A stretch of 64,000 nucleotides of DNA from Patagioenas fasciata. Lineage: Eukaryota > Chordata > Aves > Columbiformes > Columbidae. Of the stretch, positions 1 through 9,786 are shown one piece after another. The DNA is taken from NCBI RefSeq assembly GCF_037038585.1, contig NC_092523.1:4841001-4905000 (forward strand), written 5' to 3'. A program made the position numbers and the translations under genes. The notes below the pieces were generated by a model, which was not told the origin of the DNA, ran no database searches, and saw nothing but the letters and a program-made list of their open reading frames with translations. Within the stretch, counting starts at the first letter, position 1; each line of letters opens with the position of its first letter.

Positions 1-1019
1 TTTTTGTGTGTGTGTTTACTTGCAAGTTTTTATGCTGCAAGAGCTCTTGCATCTCCTTTTTCCTACGAGTACTATGTTGTCAAATTGTGTTTTCTGGACG
101 TGCACTGAGAGATTCTCAAATCCAAACCATGTTCTTTTCACCAGAAGGGGCAAAGTGGGAAAACCACATTCAAATATCAAGAAAGATTAAAAAATAATAA
201 TTTAGAGAAAATCAGTGCAAAAATTCCTTGGATGTGTTAGAAACTACCAAATGAAGTGAATGCTCAGGTGAGCCTCAGAGATTATGCTGCTGATTTTAGT
301 AAGTTATATCTACTATGATATAGAAAGCTATGCACTGCCAAGTAATTGTGATAACCCATCTCAAATCCTGCGAATCATTGTTGGGCTCTGGTTATTTGGA
401 TCAACGTATTTCAGGAAATTCAGAGAACAATAGAGAAAAAAGGCAATTATGTTGTGTTTTTAAGTAAGAATGAAAAGATGAGATGGGTAGAATTAGAAGA
501 GTTTGGGTTTTAAAATATCTGAAGGATACAGAGATAGGCAAAATAATGTTTGCTTGTTTGTTTTTTCTTGTAGCCCCTTTTGCGTTGCACAACAAGAAGG
601 GAAACAAAACACTCTGGCATTGTGTAAAGATTTCAGGACCTTTTTTTTTACATAGGTAAAACTTCAGTCTCTTCCAATCAAAGATCCTGACCTCTACTTA
701 TAAACAAGACCCTAAAAAAATGCAGAAAAATGTCTGCTTTTACATATTTGCGCATTAGTTAAACCATTTATCTTAAATTTGACTCAACTACCAAAACCTC
801 TACCTTTTTTTTTTTTTTTTTAGATGGAGAAAAAAATCAATCTAGAGTCAATTAATTTTGTTTAGATTTCCACAGGAACAGGTAGACAGCTGTGTTGAAC
901 TTAATTAGCAGCAGAGAGGTTGCACATGTCAGTACATCCCACTGCCTCAAAGCTAAGAGCTTAAAGACTCTTGTAGCGATGGCGGTAAACGGACCACACA
1001 TCCTTTAATTAAAAAAAAA
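1..1019. other. Unique AT-rich non-coding sequence
   Basis: I see no gene or recognisable interspersed repeat here. There is a short poly-T run at about 804-821. The short open frames have no family motif and are interrupted on all sides by stops. It reads as ordinary avian intergenic or intronic DNA. Confidence 0.6.
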
Positions 1020-1380
1020 GGGACATTAAAGAAAGTGATTGATGTCATGGCTTAGTGTGGTGTGTGGGAGCCTTTGAGACTGATGTGCCTTTGGCTGTTT
1101 TCTCCGCTCGCGATTTGCGAAACCTTTGTCAGATTCAGCTCCCTGCAGGGGAGCCCGACAGCTGTGATGAGCACCGAGCCCCCACTGCTGCACAACGCTC
1201 CTTCCAATCGGCTCGGATCCAGCGGTCACGGAAAAAAGGGTGTTTAATGGAATAAGGGAATCCCGTTCAAAACGCTGAATAAGTGCCGTGGTTTATTCAG
1301 ATCAGCAGAAAATGTTGCTACGCGGTTGCAAAATGGTGGGGAAGAACGAGCGGTACCATGGTTGGGTCACTGAAAAGGAG
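1020..1380. promoter_or_regulatory. Candidate conserved non-coding element, CpG-containing block
   Basis: This block is richer in G+C and in CpG than its surroundings (for example CTCGCGATTTGCG near 1107, CGGCTCGGATCC near 1208 and CTACGCGGTTGC near 1319). CpGs are normally lost by deamination in neutral AT-rich vertebrate DNA, so keeping them suggests constraint or local unmethylation. It contains no repeat I recognise. Small open frames of 61-67 codons overlap on both strands, as expected when stops are diluted by GC, and none has a recognisable motif. An enhancer is inferred only. A decayed promoter or untranslated exon are alternatives. Confidence 0.25.
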
Positions 1381-2818
1381 GGGAGCAGGTTATAAAGGGA
1401 AGTTTTAAAAACAACCACAAGCCTCTAAAGTCTAGGAAGGAGTTTTTAATGTGTTCTTTTGGTAACCTAGAGCCACTGTAGATATTTAGAGTGAAGCTTT
1501 GGAATAAATTCACTTAAACAAGGTGGTGTTGACTGAATATTTCCTCTATGCATACCAGCTCATCGTACAGCCAGTTGACTGCCCAAGTGTGTGTTCGAAC
1601 AATTGTGGTAAGTCGTGGGCAAAAATGTACAGAGATAACCAAGTATTTAACCTTAAAATTTGCTGTCACTGTAGTCTAAATGTGGGCGGCTTTGTTTTGG
1701 TTTTCTCTTTGAGTAGAGTCCCGTATAGGATGAGCTTATTAATGAAAGAATTGGGGGTATGAGCTGGTCTCATTCCTTGTCAAAGAACGTATTTACTGGG
1801 TTTTAGAAAGCACTAACCATTCAGTGCTCTATTTCCCACCTATAGTTTTTACTGAATTCTACATCATGGAAATTTTGCCTCAGTAAGAATGGGGGAGGAG
1901 GAAGAGATCCAGAGGGGACAAATTTGGGAACGCACTAAAGACACTGTCTAAGCAACCATGGTTGTGATGTTAATAGGAAAACAAGACAGTGCCTCTGAGC
2001 CCCATACTTGGGTGTGAAGAGCATTTACTAAAAGCCTGGTGGGTATTAAGGTGTAATTTGAAGTGAGAAACCAAATCTGACATTTAAAAAAAAGGAAACT
2101 TTGACATAGTTAATAGAAATGATTAGAATTGTAATCTCCCTGAGACACATTAATTGAAATAACACAACAAATGGTGCCTCAGTGCCGAGTTTGACATGCA
2201 CTGTGGCTTTAAGTTGTTTTTAATAAACATAGCAGACAGTAATATCAATTTAGGAAAAAAAGATAAGCAAGAATAAAATTCAAATTTAAATGCAAAGGTT
2301 AGGGTAGAACAGATGAGTCATGCTTTATCTATATTGAAGTAATTATACAGTGAGAACTCAGAATACTGGCTTTGGACTTATAAAGAGCAAATCACCATAG
2401 TGAGATTTATCTTCTAGCTAATTTTATGGGCAATACAAAAGTTTCTAAAAACTGCTACTTGAAGGATGAATACAAAAGGTCATTGCTTCTTCAATTTCCC
2501 CTTTTTCCCATTGAAGGACTTAACAATTATTCATGTTTACCAAATCGCTTCACTTTTTTCCTGAAATTTCCTATGGAGGCTGTTGATTGTTTTTTTTCTC
2601 TGCGTCTCTAAACTTTTCAAATTACATTAACGTCTTTGCATGTGATCCCCTAGAAGTGGTTGCCAATACGTTTATAGTGGAAGTCTGCAGGCATGGTGAT
2701 AAACAACACATTCTCCAAGGAGATTTGCTAGATTACTGTGCTTTTTATTGCGCCTTAACTCACCTGTGAGCATCTTGAGTGCTTGCTGGGACTGGTGGCT
2801 GTGCTTTCACAAATGTTT
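1381..2818. other. Unique AT-rich non-coding sequence
   Basis: No gene is recognised. A GTAAGT splice-donor-like site occurs near 1608, after an open stretch from about 1523, but there is no matching acceptor or protein motif. The stretch contains the probable source copy of the 30-bp segment that reappears inside the CR1 at 4.3 kb. Confidence 0.55.
1982..2011 (+). repeat. 30-bp direct repeat, copy 1 (probable source copy)
   Basis: The segment starts CAAGACAGTGCC and ends CCCATACTTGG. It matches 4314-4343 at all 30 positions, while the bases on either side differ. Here it sits in unique sequence with no CR1 similarity, so this copy is the likely original. Confidence 0.85.
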
Positions 2819-2880
2819 GATCATAGAACAGAACAAAGACATTTTAGTTGGGAGGATTATACAGATCTCGATTGAAGCAT
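2819..2880 (-). mobile_element. Probable decayed CR1 LINE 3' tail
   Basis: The block runs from TCATAGAACAG through CATTTTAGTTGGGAGGA to CAGATCTCGATTG. It resembles the complement of a CR1 3' end (TCATAGAATCA, then TTTAGGTTGGAAAAGACC, then AGATCATCGAGTCC) with many mismatches and small gaps. It is heavily diverged, and no sequence further into the element is detectable. The assignment rests on recognition by eye. Confidence 0.35.
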
Positions 2881-3517
2881 TTTTAAAGCCTGATGCCAAT
2901 AGATGTCAACGTGCAGTGCGTTAGGAAAGTCAGAGGAGTGGGAGGCTATAAGGTGGTTTGCAGATGGCTGAAATGCTGCATCAAAACATTAAAAGAAATG
3001 ATTTATAGAGTTTATTTTCCCCTCAATCACAGTTTCTCATTTTAAATGGATTTCTCTTTTTTCCCCCTCAAAATCAAGGTTAAAAAATTACTGATGTCTA
3101 ACCTATTTTCTCTCTGCATTCATAAAAAAAAACACCTAGTTATTAAATGCTATTATTAAATGCTTTGCAGATCAGATTCTGCCTTATTTGGCAAAAGGAA
3201 GAACAGATTCATTTATTCTGTGGTATAGAGTAAGTTTTCGCCATTCTAGGGCAACAGTTCAGGAATGCAGGTGGAAAGATAAATTTTGGGGAGATGTAAA
3301 GAGACCATCCTCCTTCCTTGTGGTTTCTTCTTACATCCAGTTGCAGACCTGGGTGAAGTGCAATGAAACTGGGTGATGGCTGGTGAGGACATGAGGATTT
3401 AATACTGTTCTGGGCAATTAGGATGAGGTTTGGTCTCCAATATCTGCCACCTGTGTGCTGTAGAAAAAGTTACTATGAAAATACTTGAAGTAGTTATAAG
3501 GGAAACACGTGCAAGCA
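2881..3517. other. Unique AT-rich non-coding sequence
   Basis: No gene or repeat is recognised. There is a short A-run near 3123. A TATTAAATGC motif occurs twice in tandem at about 3140-3163. Nothing else stands out. Confidence 0.55.
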
Positions 3518-3567
3518 TCTCTTCCAACCAAAATGATTCTATGACTCTATAATATGGTTCTGTGATC
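3518..3567 (+). mobile_element. CR1 LINE extreme 3' end, about 50 bp
   Basis: The sequence reads TCTTCCAACCAAAATGATTC followed by degenerate 8-bp tail units (TATGACTC, TATAATAT, GGTTCTGTGATC). This is the diagnostic CR1 3' terminus. Sequence upstream of 3518 is not recognisably CR1, so the copy is extremely 5'-truncated. CR1 inserts commonly stop very early in reverse transcription and usually lack target-site duplications. Confidence 0.7.
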
Positions 3568-4219
3568 TAACCTAATACCTTATGTCATATTTACTGGCTT
3601 GGAAATAATTGACTCCTTTGAACAGTATTAAGTATTTATCTACTGCTGTCTGTCTTCAGATTCCTAAGACACATTTGTCAGGCTTTTAATCCGCTAACCA
3701 GACTGTTTCCTCCCTCTAGCCACTCATGAAATTTTATCAGTTTTCTTGGTAAATTGCCTTTCACATTAAATTTTCAGTTTACTCCTCTGTTTTCTATAAA
3801 GCTGAACAGAACTCACTTTGCTCAGTGGTGTGCTGGGGTGTCATTCATAAACAGTTTCCATTTTCACTTTACCTAAGAGTCCATTTAGCGTGTCGCGGTG
3901 GGAAGACGTGGGCAGCTTCCCTCTTGGTGAGCATCACCAATCTGTCTGCAGTTCTGCCTGCAACAAGTGGAGTAAATCACTAAAAGACGGAATACATGGG
4001 CTAGAGGAAGGGCGGAACAATTTTCTTGATGGATTAATCCGTAGGCCTGGATGTGTCGAAGAAATCAGTTGGTTTCTTCACAGTTTTGTGACATTAAATT
4101 ACGATTGTTCCTAGCATTTCTATAGGGTTTGGGTTTTTTTGACACTTCAGGAGGAAAGAATGGAATAATTTTGAAACATTGTTTAGAAACCTGAGTTTTC
4201 AAAATGAAATGATGCTTTT
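3568..4219. other. Unique non-coding sequence
   Basis: No gene is recognised. A 74-codon open frame at 3890-4114 (plus) has no motif or codon pattern that I can link to a family, and is treated as chance. Confidence 0.5.
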
Positions 4220-4271
4220 GTACATATATAAAAATATATACATTAGACTATATATATAGTGTATATATATA
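4220..4271. repeat. AT-rich low-complexity tract (TATA repeats)
   Basis: Imperfect TA and ATATATAG runs directly abut the 5' truncation point of the CR1 at 4272. AT-rich DNA is a plausible LINE target, but no target-site duplication is evident. Confidence 0.7.
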
Positions 4272-4388
4272 GGTTCTTAGGGACATGGTTTAGAGCTAGA
4301 GTTAGGTTAGGTTCAAGACAGTGCCTCTGAGCCCCATACTTGGACACAATGATCCTGAGGGTCTTTTCCAACCAAAATGATTCTATAT
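4272..4388 (+). mobile_element. CR1 LINE 3' end with a 25-30 bp internal insertion
   Basis: The left part (TTCTTAGGGACATGGTTTAG) and the right part (TTGGACACAATGATCC, GGTCTTTTCCAACC, then AATGATTCTATA) are the consecutive final segments of a CR1 subfamily. In the family these parts lie almost next to each other. Here they are separated by sequence identical to 1982-2011. The copy is 5'-truncated and its terminal octamer repeats are degenerate. Confidence 0.8.
4314..4343 (+). repeat. 30-bp direct repeat, copy 2, inside a CR1
   Basis: This is identical to 1982-2011, in the same orientation, 2332 bp downstream. It interrupts the CR1 3' end. The last bases (CTTGG) may belong to both the insert and the CR1, giving a few bases of microhomology at the junction. 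This fits a short templated insertion during break repair. Confidence 0.8.
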
Positions 4389-6392
4389 ATTCAGACACAC
4401 ACACAATACAATATCCTTGACATTTTAGCATTTTTAGCTGTATTGTTAAATAATTCACACACTGGAATATGGAGAGTGTTCTTGTGATTCAATGCAAGAC
4501 TGACACTGGTTCCTCTTACATTGCAAAAGACTTGGTTGGCTTTTTTCTCAACAAAGCTCCTACTTATATAATTTAGGATTATGCATCTTTGCATTGTACT
4601 GTCTGAAGGTTCCACCTTCGTTCCACACTAGCTCAGATGTTGTTGCACTGTGTTTTTATCCAGGGCAGATATACAGTATGTGTCATTTTACCTTATGCTG
4701 AGGCGCCATAACCAACGGAGTGAAGAACTTTCTGTTAGATAATTTGGCTGGTACCTCAGGCAAAGTTTTTCTTGTCAAGATGGTGGGTAAAAGCAAGAAA
4801 ACAAAGCATTTTGGGACTCTGAGTCTAGTGTGGCCAGCAGAAAAGTACTGCAGAGAGGTAGCTCTTGATTTATTGTATATCGGTTAATAAACCGGACTGC
4901 AAGAAGTCCTTGGGATAGCACTCTTTATTCCTGGAGTGGGGAGACATAAGAGAAGCTTTCCTCCATCTTAGCCTCACAACAGGTTGTTCTCTTCAATATC
5001 TTTCTTTTACAAAAGCAATAACTGTATTTTTATTTCTTTTAGAGGACTCCTGCATCTACCATAAGCAAATCACCAGAGCCAGAACATAAAATGTTAGAGA
5101 TGCTGAGATTCTCTTGAAAGGTTTCTTGTTTAGCGTTTGGACTTTTAAGGGAAGAATTACAGTAATACACACCTTTACTAAAGTTAATAACTTTTGGTTT
5201 TCAGGACTACAGTGTCAAGTGATGCTGGAACCCCAATGCAGTTAGATGCATATAATAGCTTGAAGGTGCTTTGTTGCATGTGACATAATCCTTGAGTTTG
5301 AAGATGAAAACATAAACATGTGGAAAAAGAACCAAACAGAACCTGCAGTCTCCTGTAGTATCAGGAGATTTTGGTAGGTAATGTTAACAGTGCACTCAAC
5401 CACAATAATTAGTTGCGTTTCACAAGATTTACCTATTGCTAGAATCAATATAAAACTCGTTAGGCATTTTAGATCTTCTGTTCCACCTTCCCTACGACTT
5501 TACCCAATGAGTCAATTTATCCATTAAAAAATAAAATGAAATCCTTAGATGATACAACCTTTCACATTCCGTCTTGTTTTCTTTGGAAGGTCATTAATGT
5601 AATTTTAAATGGAGTTTTGACACATGGGCTCAAAGGCAGATCTGGTTCTGTGGATGTTCAGGTAGTTGCTATGACACCATGAGCCCTGAAATGTTGGTGG
5701 GAGGTTGATTTTGGAGAAAACACTTGGCATGCATAAGCTATTACCTGTACTATGCCATTAATAGTCTTTTTGGAGATCTGACAGTGAAATGATAACTTGG
5801 AAAAGATGCACATTCTTTTAATAAAAATACCCCTACAAACATGAAAATGTTGCGAAGGACAGGAAACCTGTTCTAAAAATTATCCTGCTGCCAATGTGTT
5901 TCTGGGGTCCTGTCTTAAGCAAGGAAGGATACAGGTACACAAAACCAACTAGTCCTGGACTTGAAGTGTCAAACAGATAGGAGTCATCATTCTTTTAAAT
6001 TGTTTTAAAGGTCAGTTTTGAAAGGTTGCTGCTCAGGGACGGAGTGCAGCTCCATCCCTTTGCCTGCCCCTCTCAGGTGACTTCACAATGAAATCCTGTT
6101 TGGCATCTTGAAAGCGAGATTGCTTCATGATGTTGTGTTAAATGTTGATTTTCTGGAACTTTTGGAAACAATAATTTAATCATTCACTATCATTTTAATC
6201 GACATTTTTGGTATTGAAAAGAGTTGAAATGAATGGCAGATATAAGACATTGTTTGCACGAGAGCAAGGAATTCAAGAGACCAGTATGTGCAAATAAATC
6301 TATTAATTATGCAAAATAACCAAAAATCTTTGGAGGCATAGGAATGTGAGGTACTTATGCCACGTCAGTGGAAGGACAGTTTCACTAAGGTC
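4389..6392. other. Unique AT-rich non-coding sequence
   Basis: No gene or interspersed repeat is recognised in these 2 kb. A small inverted repeat, TCTCCTG / CAGGAGA, lies near 5350 with a 6-base loop. Short open frames have no motifs. Confidence 0.55.
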
Positions 6393-6860
6393 TCACAGAA
6401 TCACAGAATCCCAGAATGTGAGGGGTTGAAAGGGACCTGGAAAGTTCATCCAGTGCAATCCCCCCATGGAGCAGGAACACCCAGCTGAGGTTCCACAGGA
6501 AGGTGTCCAGGCGGGTTTGAATGTCTGCAGAGAAGGAGACTCCACAACCTCCCTGGGCAGCCTGGGCCAGGCTCTGACACCCTCACCATGAACAAGTTTC
6601 TTCTCAAATTTAAGTGGAACCTCTTGTGTTCCAGTTTGCACCCATTGCCCCTTGTCCTATCATTGGTTGTCACCGAGAAGAGCCTGGTTCCATCTTCCTA
6701 ACACTCAGCCTTTCTATATCTGTAAACATTAATGAGTCCCCCCTCAGTGTCCTCTTCTCCAGCTCCAGAGCCCCAGCTCCCTCAGCCTTTCCTCACACGG
6801 GAGATGCTCCACTCCCTTCAGCATCTTTGCTGCCCTGCACTGAACTCTCTCCAGCTCTCC
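6393..6860 (-). mobile_element. CR1 LINE 3' fragment, about 470 bp, subtype A
   Basis: On the minus strand this is the CR1 3' region ending in the tail seen on plus as TCACAGAATCACAGAATCCC. It covers the stretch from the GAGAGAGTTCAGTGCAG region to the end. In the variable segment near 6710-6735 it carries the diagnostic ATATCTGTAAACAT shared with the copy at 7690-8727. It is 5'-truncated near 6860. Open frames across it on both strands (for example 6614-6961) arise from the GC-rich CR1 3' region and are not host genes. Confidence 0.9.
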
Positions 6861-7689
6861 TGTGTGGGGTGTTATCAGGAAGGGGTAAGCAGCAGAAAAC
6901 CATTTTCAGATGTGACAGTGTCCACACTTTGTTTTGTCCCTTTTCTGAAGTAGTAGATTAAACAGAGAAATACGTGAAGATGTTTTTTTATCAATATGCC
7001 TGCATGTCAGCTACACTCCATGGGCTCAGTTTTGCCGAATTTCTAGGGACAGTGATATCTGGCAGAGGGATGGGGTGGGCAGCTGGAGAACAGGAACATC
7101 TTAAATCGCTACAGCTGTTGGCTTCAGTGCGGCTGAGCCAGAACGTCAGTCAATTCCCCATTAACTCGAACTGCAACAAGATAAATTGAAATAAAGCAAG
7201 GTTGCATTTAACTAAATCAAATTGTGAACGGGTAAATTGAAACAGTGTTCTCAGGTAGATGAATCCTATGACACATTAGAAAGATAATTTAGAATAGAGT
7301 TAACTGCAGGAGGACTTCATTTAGGAGTCTGGATTAAGAAAAACAACAAAAATAATCTGTTTTTGAATGAGATTTTTATTATGTGGAATGGTGAAAGAGT
7401 ATGCTTTGGAAAACAGCTTCATCATAATTTAAACAACTTCTAAGGAAAAATGAAACATGAATCTAGCCTTTTATTCTTGGTAACCGGTGTCTGAATCGCC
7501 AACATGAAGTAAATGCTTGGTAGCCAGGTAGAATAAGCTGTTTACTTCAGTAAAGTCCATCTGAATTCTGGTTTGGGGATTGGTATGAAGGGTCAGCTTC
7601 TGTGTTGAAGTAAATGGTCTTGTCCTATGCACAGCTATGCCATTGAAATTCTGGATTCAGGTATAAGGGACAGCATAGAAAACCAGACC
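6861..7689. other. Unique non-coding sequence between two inverted CR1 copies
   Basis: No gene is recognised. This would form most of the loop if the two flanking CR1 copies paired. A plus-strand open frame at 6974-7189 has no recognisable motif. Confidence 0.55.
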
Positions 7690-8727
7690 AAAGGACTGTG
7701 AACTGGCTGAAGGGAAGAAGCTGGAGAGTCATGGTCAATGGGGCAGAGTCCAGTTGAGGCCTGGATCCAGTGCAGTGCCTCAGGGGTCAGTGCTGGGGCT
7801 GGTATTATTCAATATATTCATCAATGATTTGGACGAGGGAATAGAGTGACTGTCAGCAAGTTTGCTGGTGACACCAAGCTGGGAGGAGTGGTGACACTGG
7901 AAGCTGTGCTGCCATCCAGAGACCTGGACAGGCTGGAGAGCTGGGTGGGGAGAAATTTAATGAAATAGAACAAGGGCAAGTGTAAAGTCTTGCATCTGGG
8001 CAGGAACAACCCCAGGTTCCAGTATAAGTTGGGGAATGAGCTATTAGAGAGCAGTGTAGGGGAAAGGGACCTGGGGGTCCTGGGGACAGCAGGGTGACCA
8101 TGAGCCAGCACTGGGCCCTTGTGGCCAGGAAGGCCAATGGTACCTGGGGTGGGTTAGAAGGGGGTGGTCAGTAGGTCAGAGAGGTTCTCCTGCCCCTCTG
8201 CTCTGCCCTGGGGAGACCACACCTGGAATATTGTGTCCAGTTGTGGCCCCTCAGTTCCAGAAGGACAGGGAACTGCTGGAGAGAGTCCAGCGCAGCCACC
8301 AAGATGCTGAAGGAAGTGGAGCATCTCCCGTGTGAGGAAAGGCTGAGGGAGCTGGGGCTCTGGAGCTGGAGAAGAGGACACTGAGGGGGGACTCATTCAT
8401 GTTTACAGATATATAAAGGGGGAGTGTCAGGAGGATGGAGCCAGGCTCTTCTTGGTGACAACCAATGGTAGGACAAGGGGCAATGGGCTCAAACTGGAAC
8501 ACAAAAGGTTCCACTTAAATTTGAGAAGAAACTTGTTCCTGGTGAGGGTGTCAGAGCCTGGCCCAGGCTGCCCAGGGAGGTTGTGGAGTCTCCTCTGCAG
8601 ACATTCAAACCCGCCTGGACACCTTCCTGTGGAACCTCAGCTGGGTGTTCCTGCTCCATGGGGGGATTGCACTGGATGAGCTTTCCAGGGCCCTTCCAAT
8701 CCCTGACATTCTGGGATTCTGTGACAG
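7690..8727 (+). mobile_element. CR1 LINE 3' half, about 1.04 kb, subtype A
   Basis: This is the longest young-looking CR1 in the window. It starts within the reverse-transcriptase part of ORF2 (GAGTCATGGTCAATGGGG near 7726), passes through the ORF2 C-terminus, then the long GC-rich 3' region, and ends at CATTCTGGGATTCTGTGACA. The left edge is approximate. It has subtype-A sequence TTTACAGATATATAAAGG near 8402, shared with the reverse copy at 6393. It is broken by stops and a probable 1-base deletion near 7846 (GAGTGACTG where the family usually has GAGTGCACTG), so it cannot move itself. Confidence 0.9.
7852..8097 (+). pseudogene. CR1 ORF2 reverse-transcriptase C-terminus, inactive remnant
   Basis: In this frame the DNA reads VSKFAGDTKLGG, then [26 protein letters not shown] and ERDLGVL. 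These are conserved blocks of the C-terminal reverse-transcriptase region of CR1-type non-LTR retrotransposons. The catalytic FADD is changed to FAGD (Gly codon at 7867-7869), which removes one metal-binding aspartate. There is also an in-frame TAG at 7966-7968 and a TGA at 8095-8097. The N-terminal endonuclease and most of the RT are missing. The remnant has no start codon or promoter of its own. It is a dead fragment of the CR1 at 7690-8727. Confidence 0.85.
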
Positions 8728-8792
8728 TAAGAAGTGCAGATCGAACAGGTTCACAGCTCAGCTTAACCAAACTCAGATGGAGTCAGCCACTG
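8728..8792. other. Short unique spacer between CR1 and microsatellite
   Basis: 65 bp of non-repetitive sequence with no identified function. Confidence 0.5.
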
Positions 8793-8854
<62 letters not shown>

Positions 8855-8858
8855 CAAC
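8793..8858. repeat. Compound microsatellite (ATT)n followed by (AAT)n
   Basis: About nine ATT units switch directly to about eleven AAT units, then to AAC. Because ATT and AAT are reverse complements, the two halves form a near-perfect self-complementary palindrome about 60 bp long. The CR1 end lies 65 bp upstream. Slippage and hairpin formation would make the tract length-variable. Confidence 0.95.
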
Positions 8859-9666
8859 TTTTCAGTAAGGTGTTAAAAAAAAAGAAATCAAAGTGATGGT
8901 AGTGAAGGTGAAATGACAGTAGAGAGATGTCAGTGCTTCATTCCAGTTGCTGTGATTTGTTCTTTCCAGAGTCAGAACATTTTTTTCTCAGATTTTCTTT
9001 TTCATGTAATGCATGGCATAAGCAGATTTTTTCCAATCAGTTTGTTATACTTCTGACATTTGCAATACTTTGCTGCAGATCACGTCGATGTGTTGTTTTT
9101 GTTGTTTGTATTTTTCTTTTCCCAAATGTTAAATCTTTGTAGCTCTGTTGCATTTGGGAATTTTGCAGCCAATGTCCTAATGGATAACTTTTATTTTAGT
9201 TTAAATTATACACATGGAGTCGAATTCACATATCAGTCATTTTAAAAGATACATATGTGGAAATCCCTAAATTTTCTTGCCCTCATGCTTATCATCTTCT
9301 TCTTCTTCCATCTCACTGCCACTGTGGAGGAGTGTTTTCCAGCAATGTATATTTAGTGATATGTCAAAGAGCTATGAACTGTTTATGCTTCTCAGAATAT
9401 AAATACTTTTGTTCATAAGATAGGCATCGCATTTTTAAGGTTTAATTTTCTCCACTGTCTTCTTTAGATCTGCTTCCTCATCTTCCTATAGATATAGCTT
9501 TATTTTTTTGTCTCTACGTACCTGTATCATCTTTATATATCCTTTAGTCTTCTCTATATTTTTCATAGAGCATAGACATTTGTGGGTTTTTCCGGTGGTT
9601 ATTATTTTTCCCCCTATAGTTTCCAGCTGAGCAATAAAAACCGTCTCCTGCAGTGAGGAGTTTTAC
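8859..9666. other. Unique AT-rich non-coding sequence
   Basis: No gene or interspersed repeat is recognised. A TCT/CTT-rich patch lies near 9290-9310. Nothing else stands out. Confidence 0.55.
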
Positions 9667-9786
9667 CTTTGTCAGAGGAATGAAGGACAAGTTTGCTGTT
9701 TTCCCTGCATCCTGCATGGCTGAGAAACCAATGCCGTTCACTACGCCGCTCTCTTCTAGCCAGAGCTTCCAGGAGGGTGATGGCAT
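9667..9786 (-). other. Weak candidate for a 40-codon exon or conserved block
   Basis: On the minus strand a 120-base stretch is open for exactly 40 codons (starting MPSPSWKLWLEESG, ending NLSFIPLTK). It is followed by a splice-donor-like ACAAAG|GTAAAA. It is preceded by a moderately pyrimidine-rich run ending GGGCAAG, an acceptable but weak acceptor. Phase 0 on both sides and several preserved CpGs near 9734-9750 make it look less random than its surroundings. I do not recognise the peptide, and no neighbouring exon is apparent. Chance or a non-coding conserved element is at least as likely. Confidence 0.15.

Noticed and set aside
5343..5363. Small inverted repeat TCTCCTG...CAGGAGA
   Set aside because: A 7-bp stem is expected by chance; too short for an RNA gene.
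6614..6961. 115-codon plus-strand open frame and overlapping minus frames 6393-6673
   Set aside because: Lies almost wholly in a CR1 3' region; similar frames recur in the other CR1 copies at 8.3, 31.7 and 34.3 kb.
8583..8876. 97-codon frame ending in long Ile and Asn runs
   Set aside because: CR1 sequence read into the ATT/AAT microsatellite; no gene.
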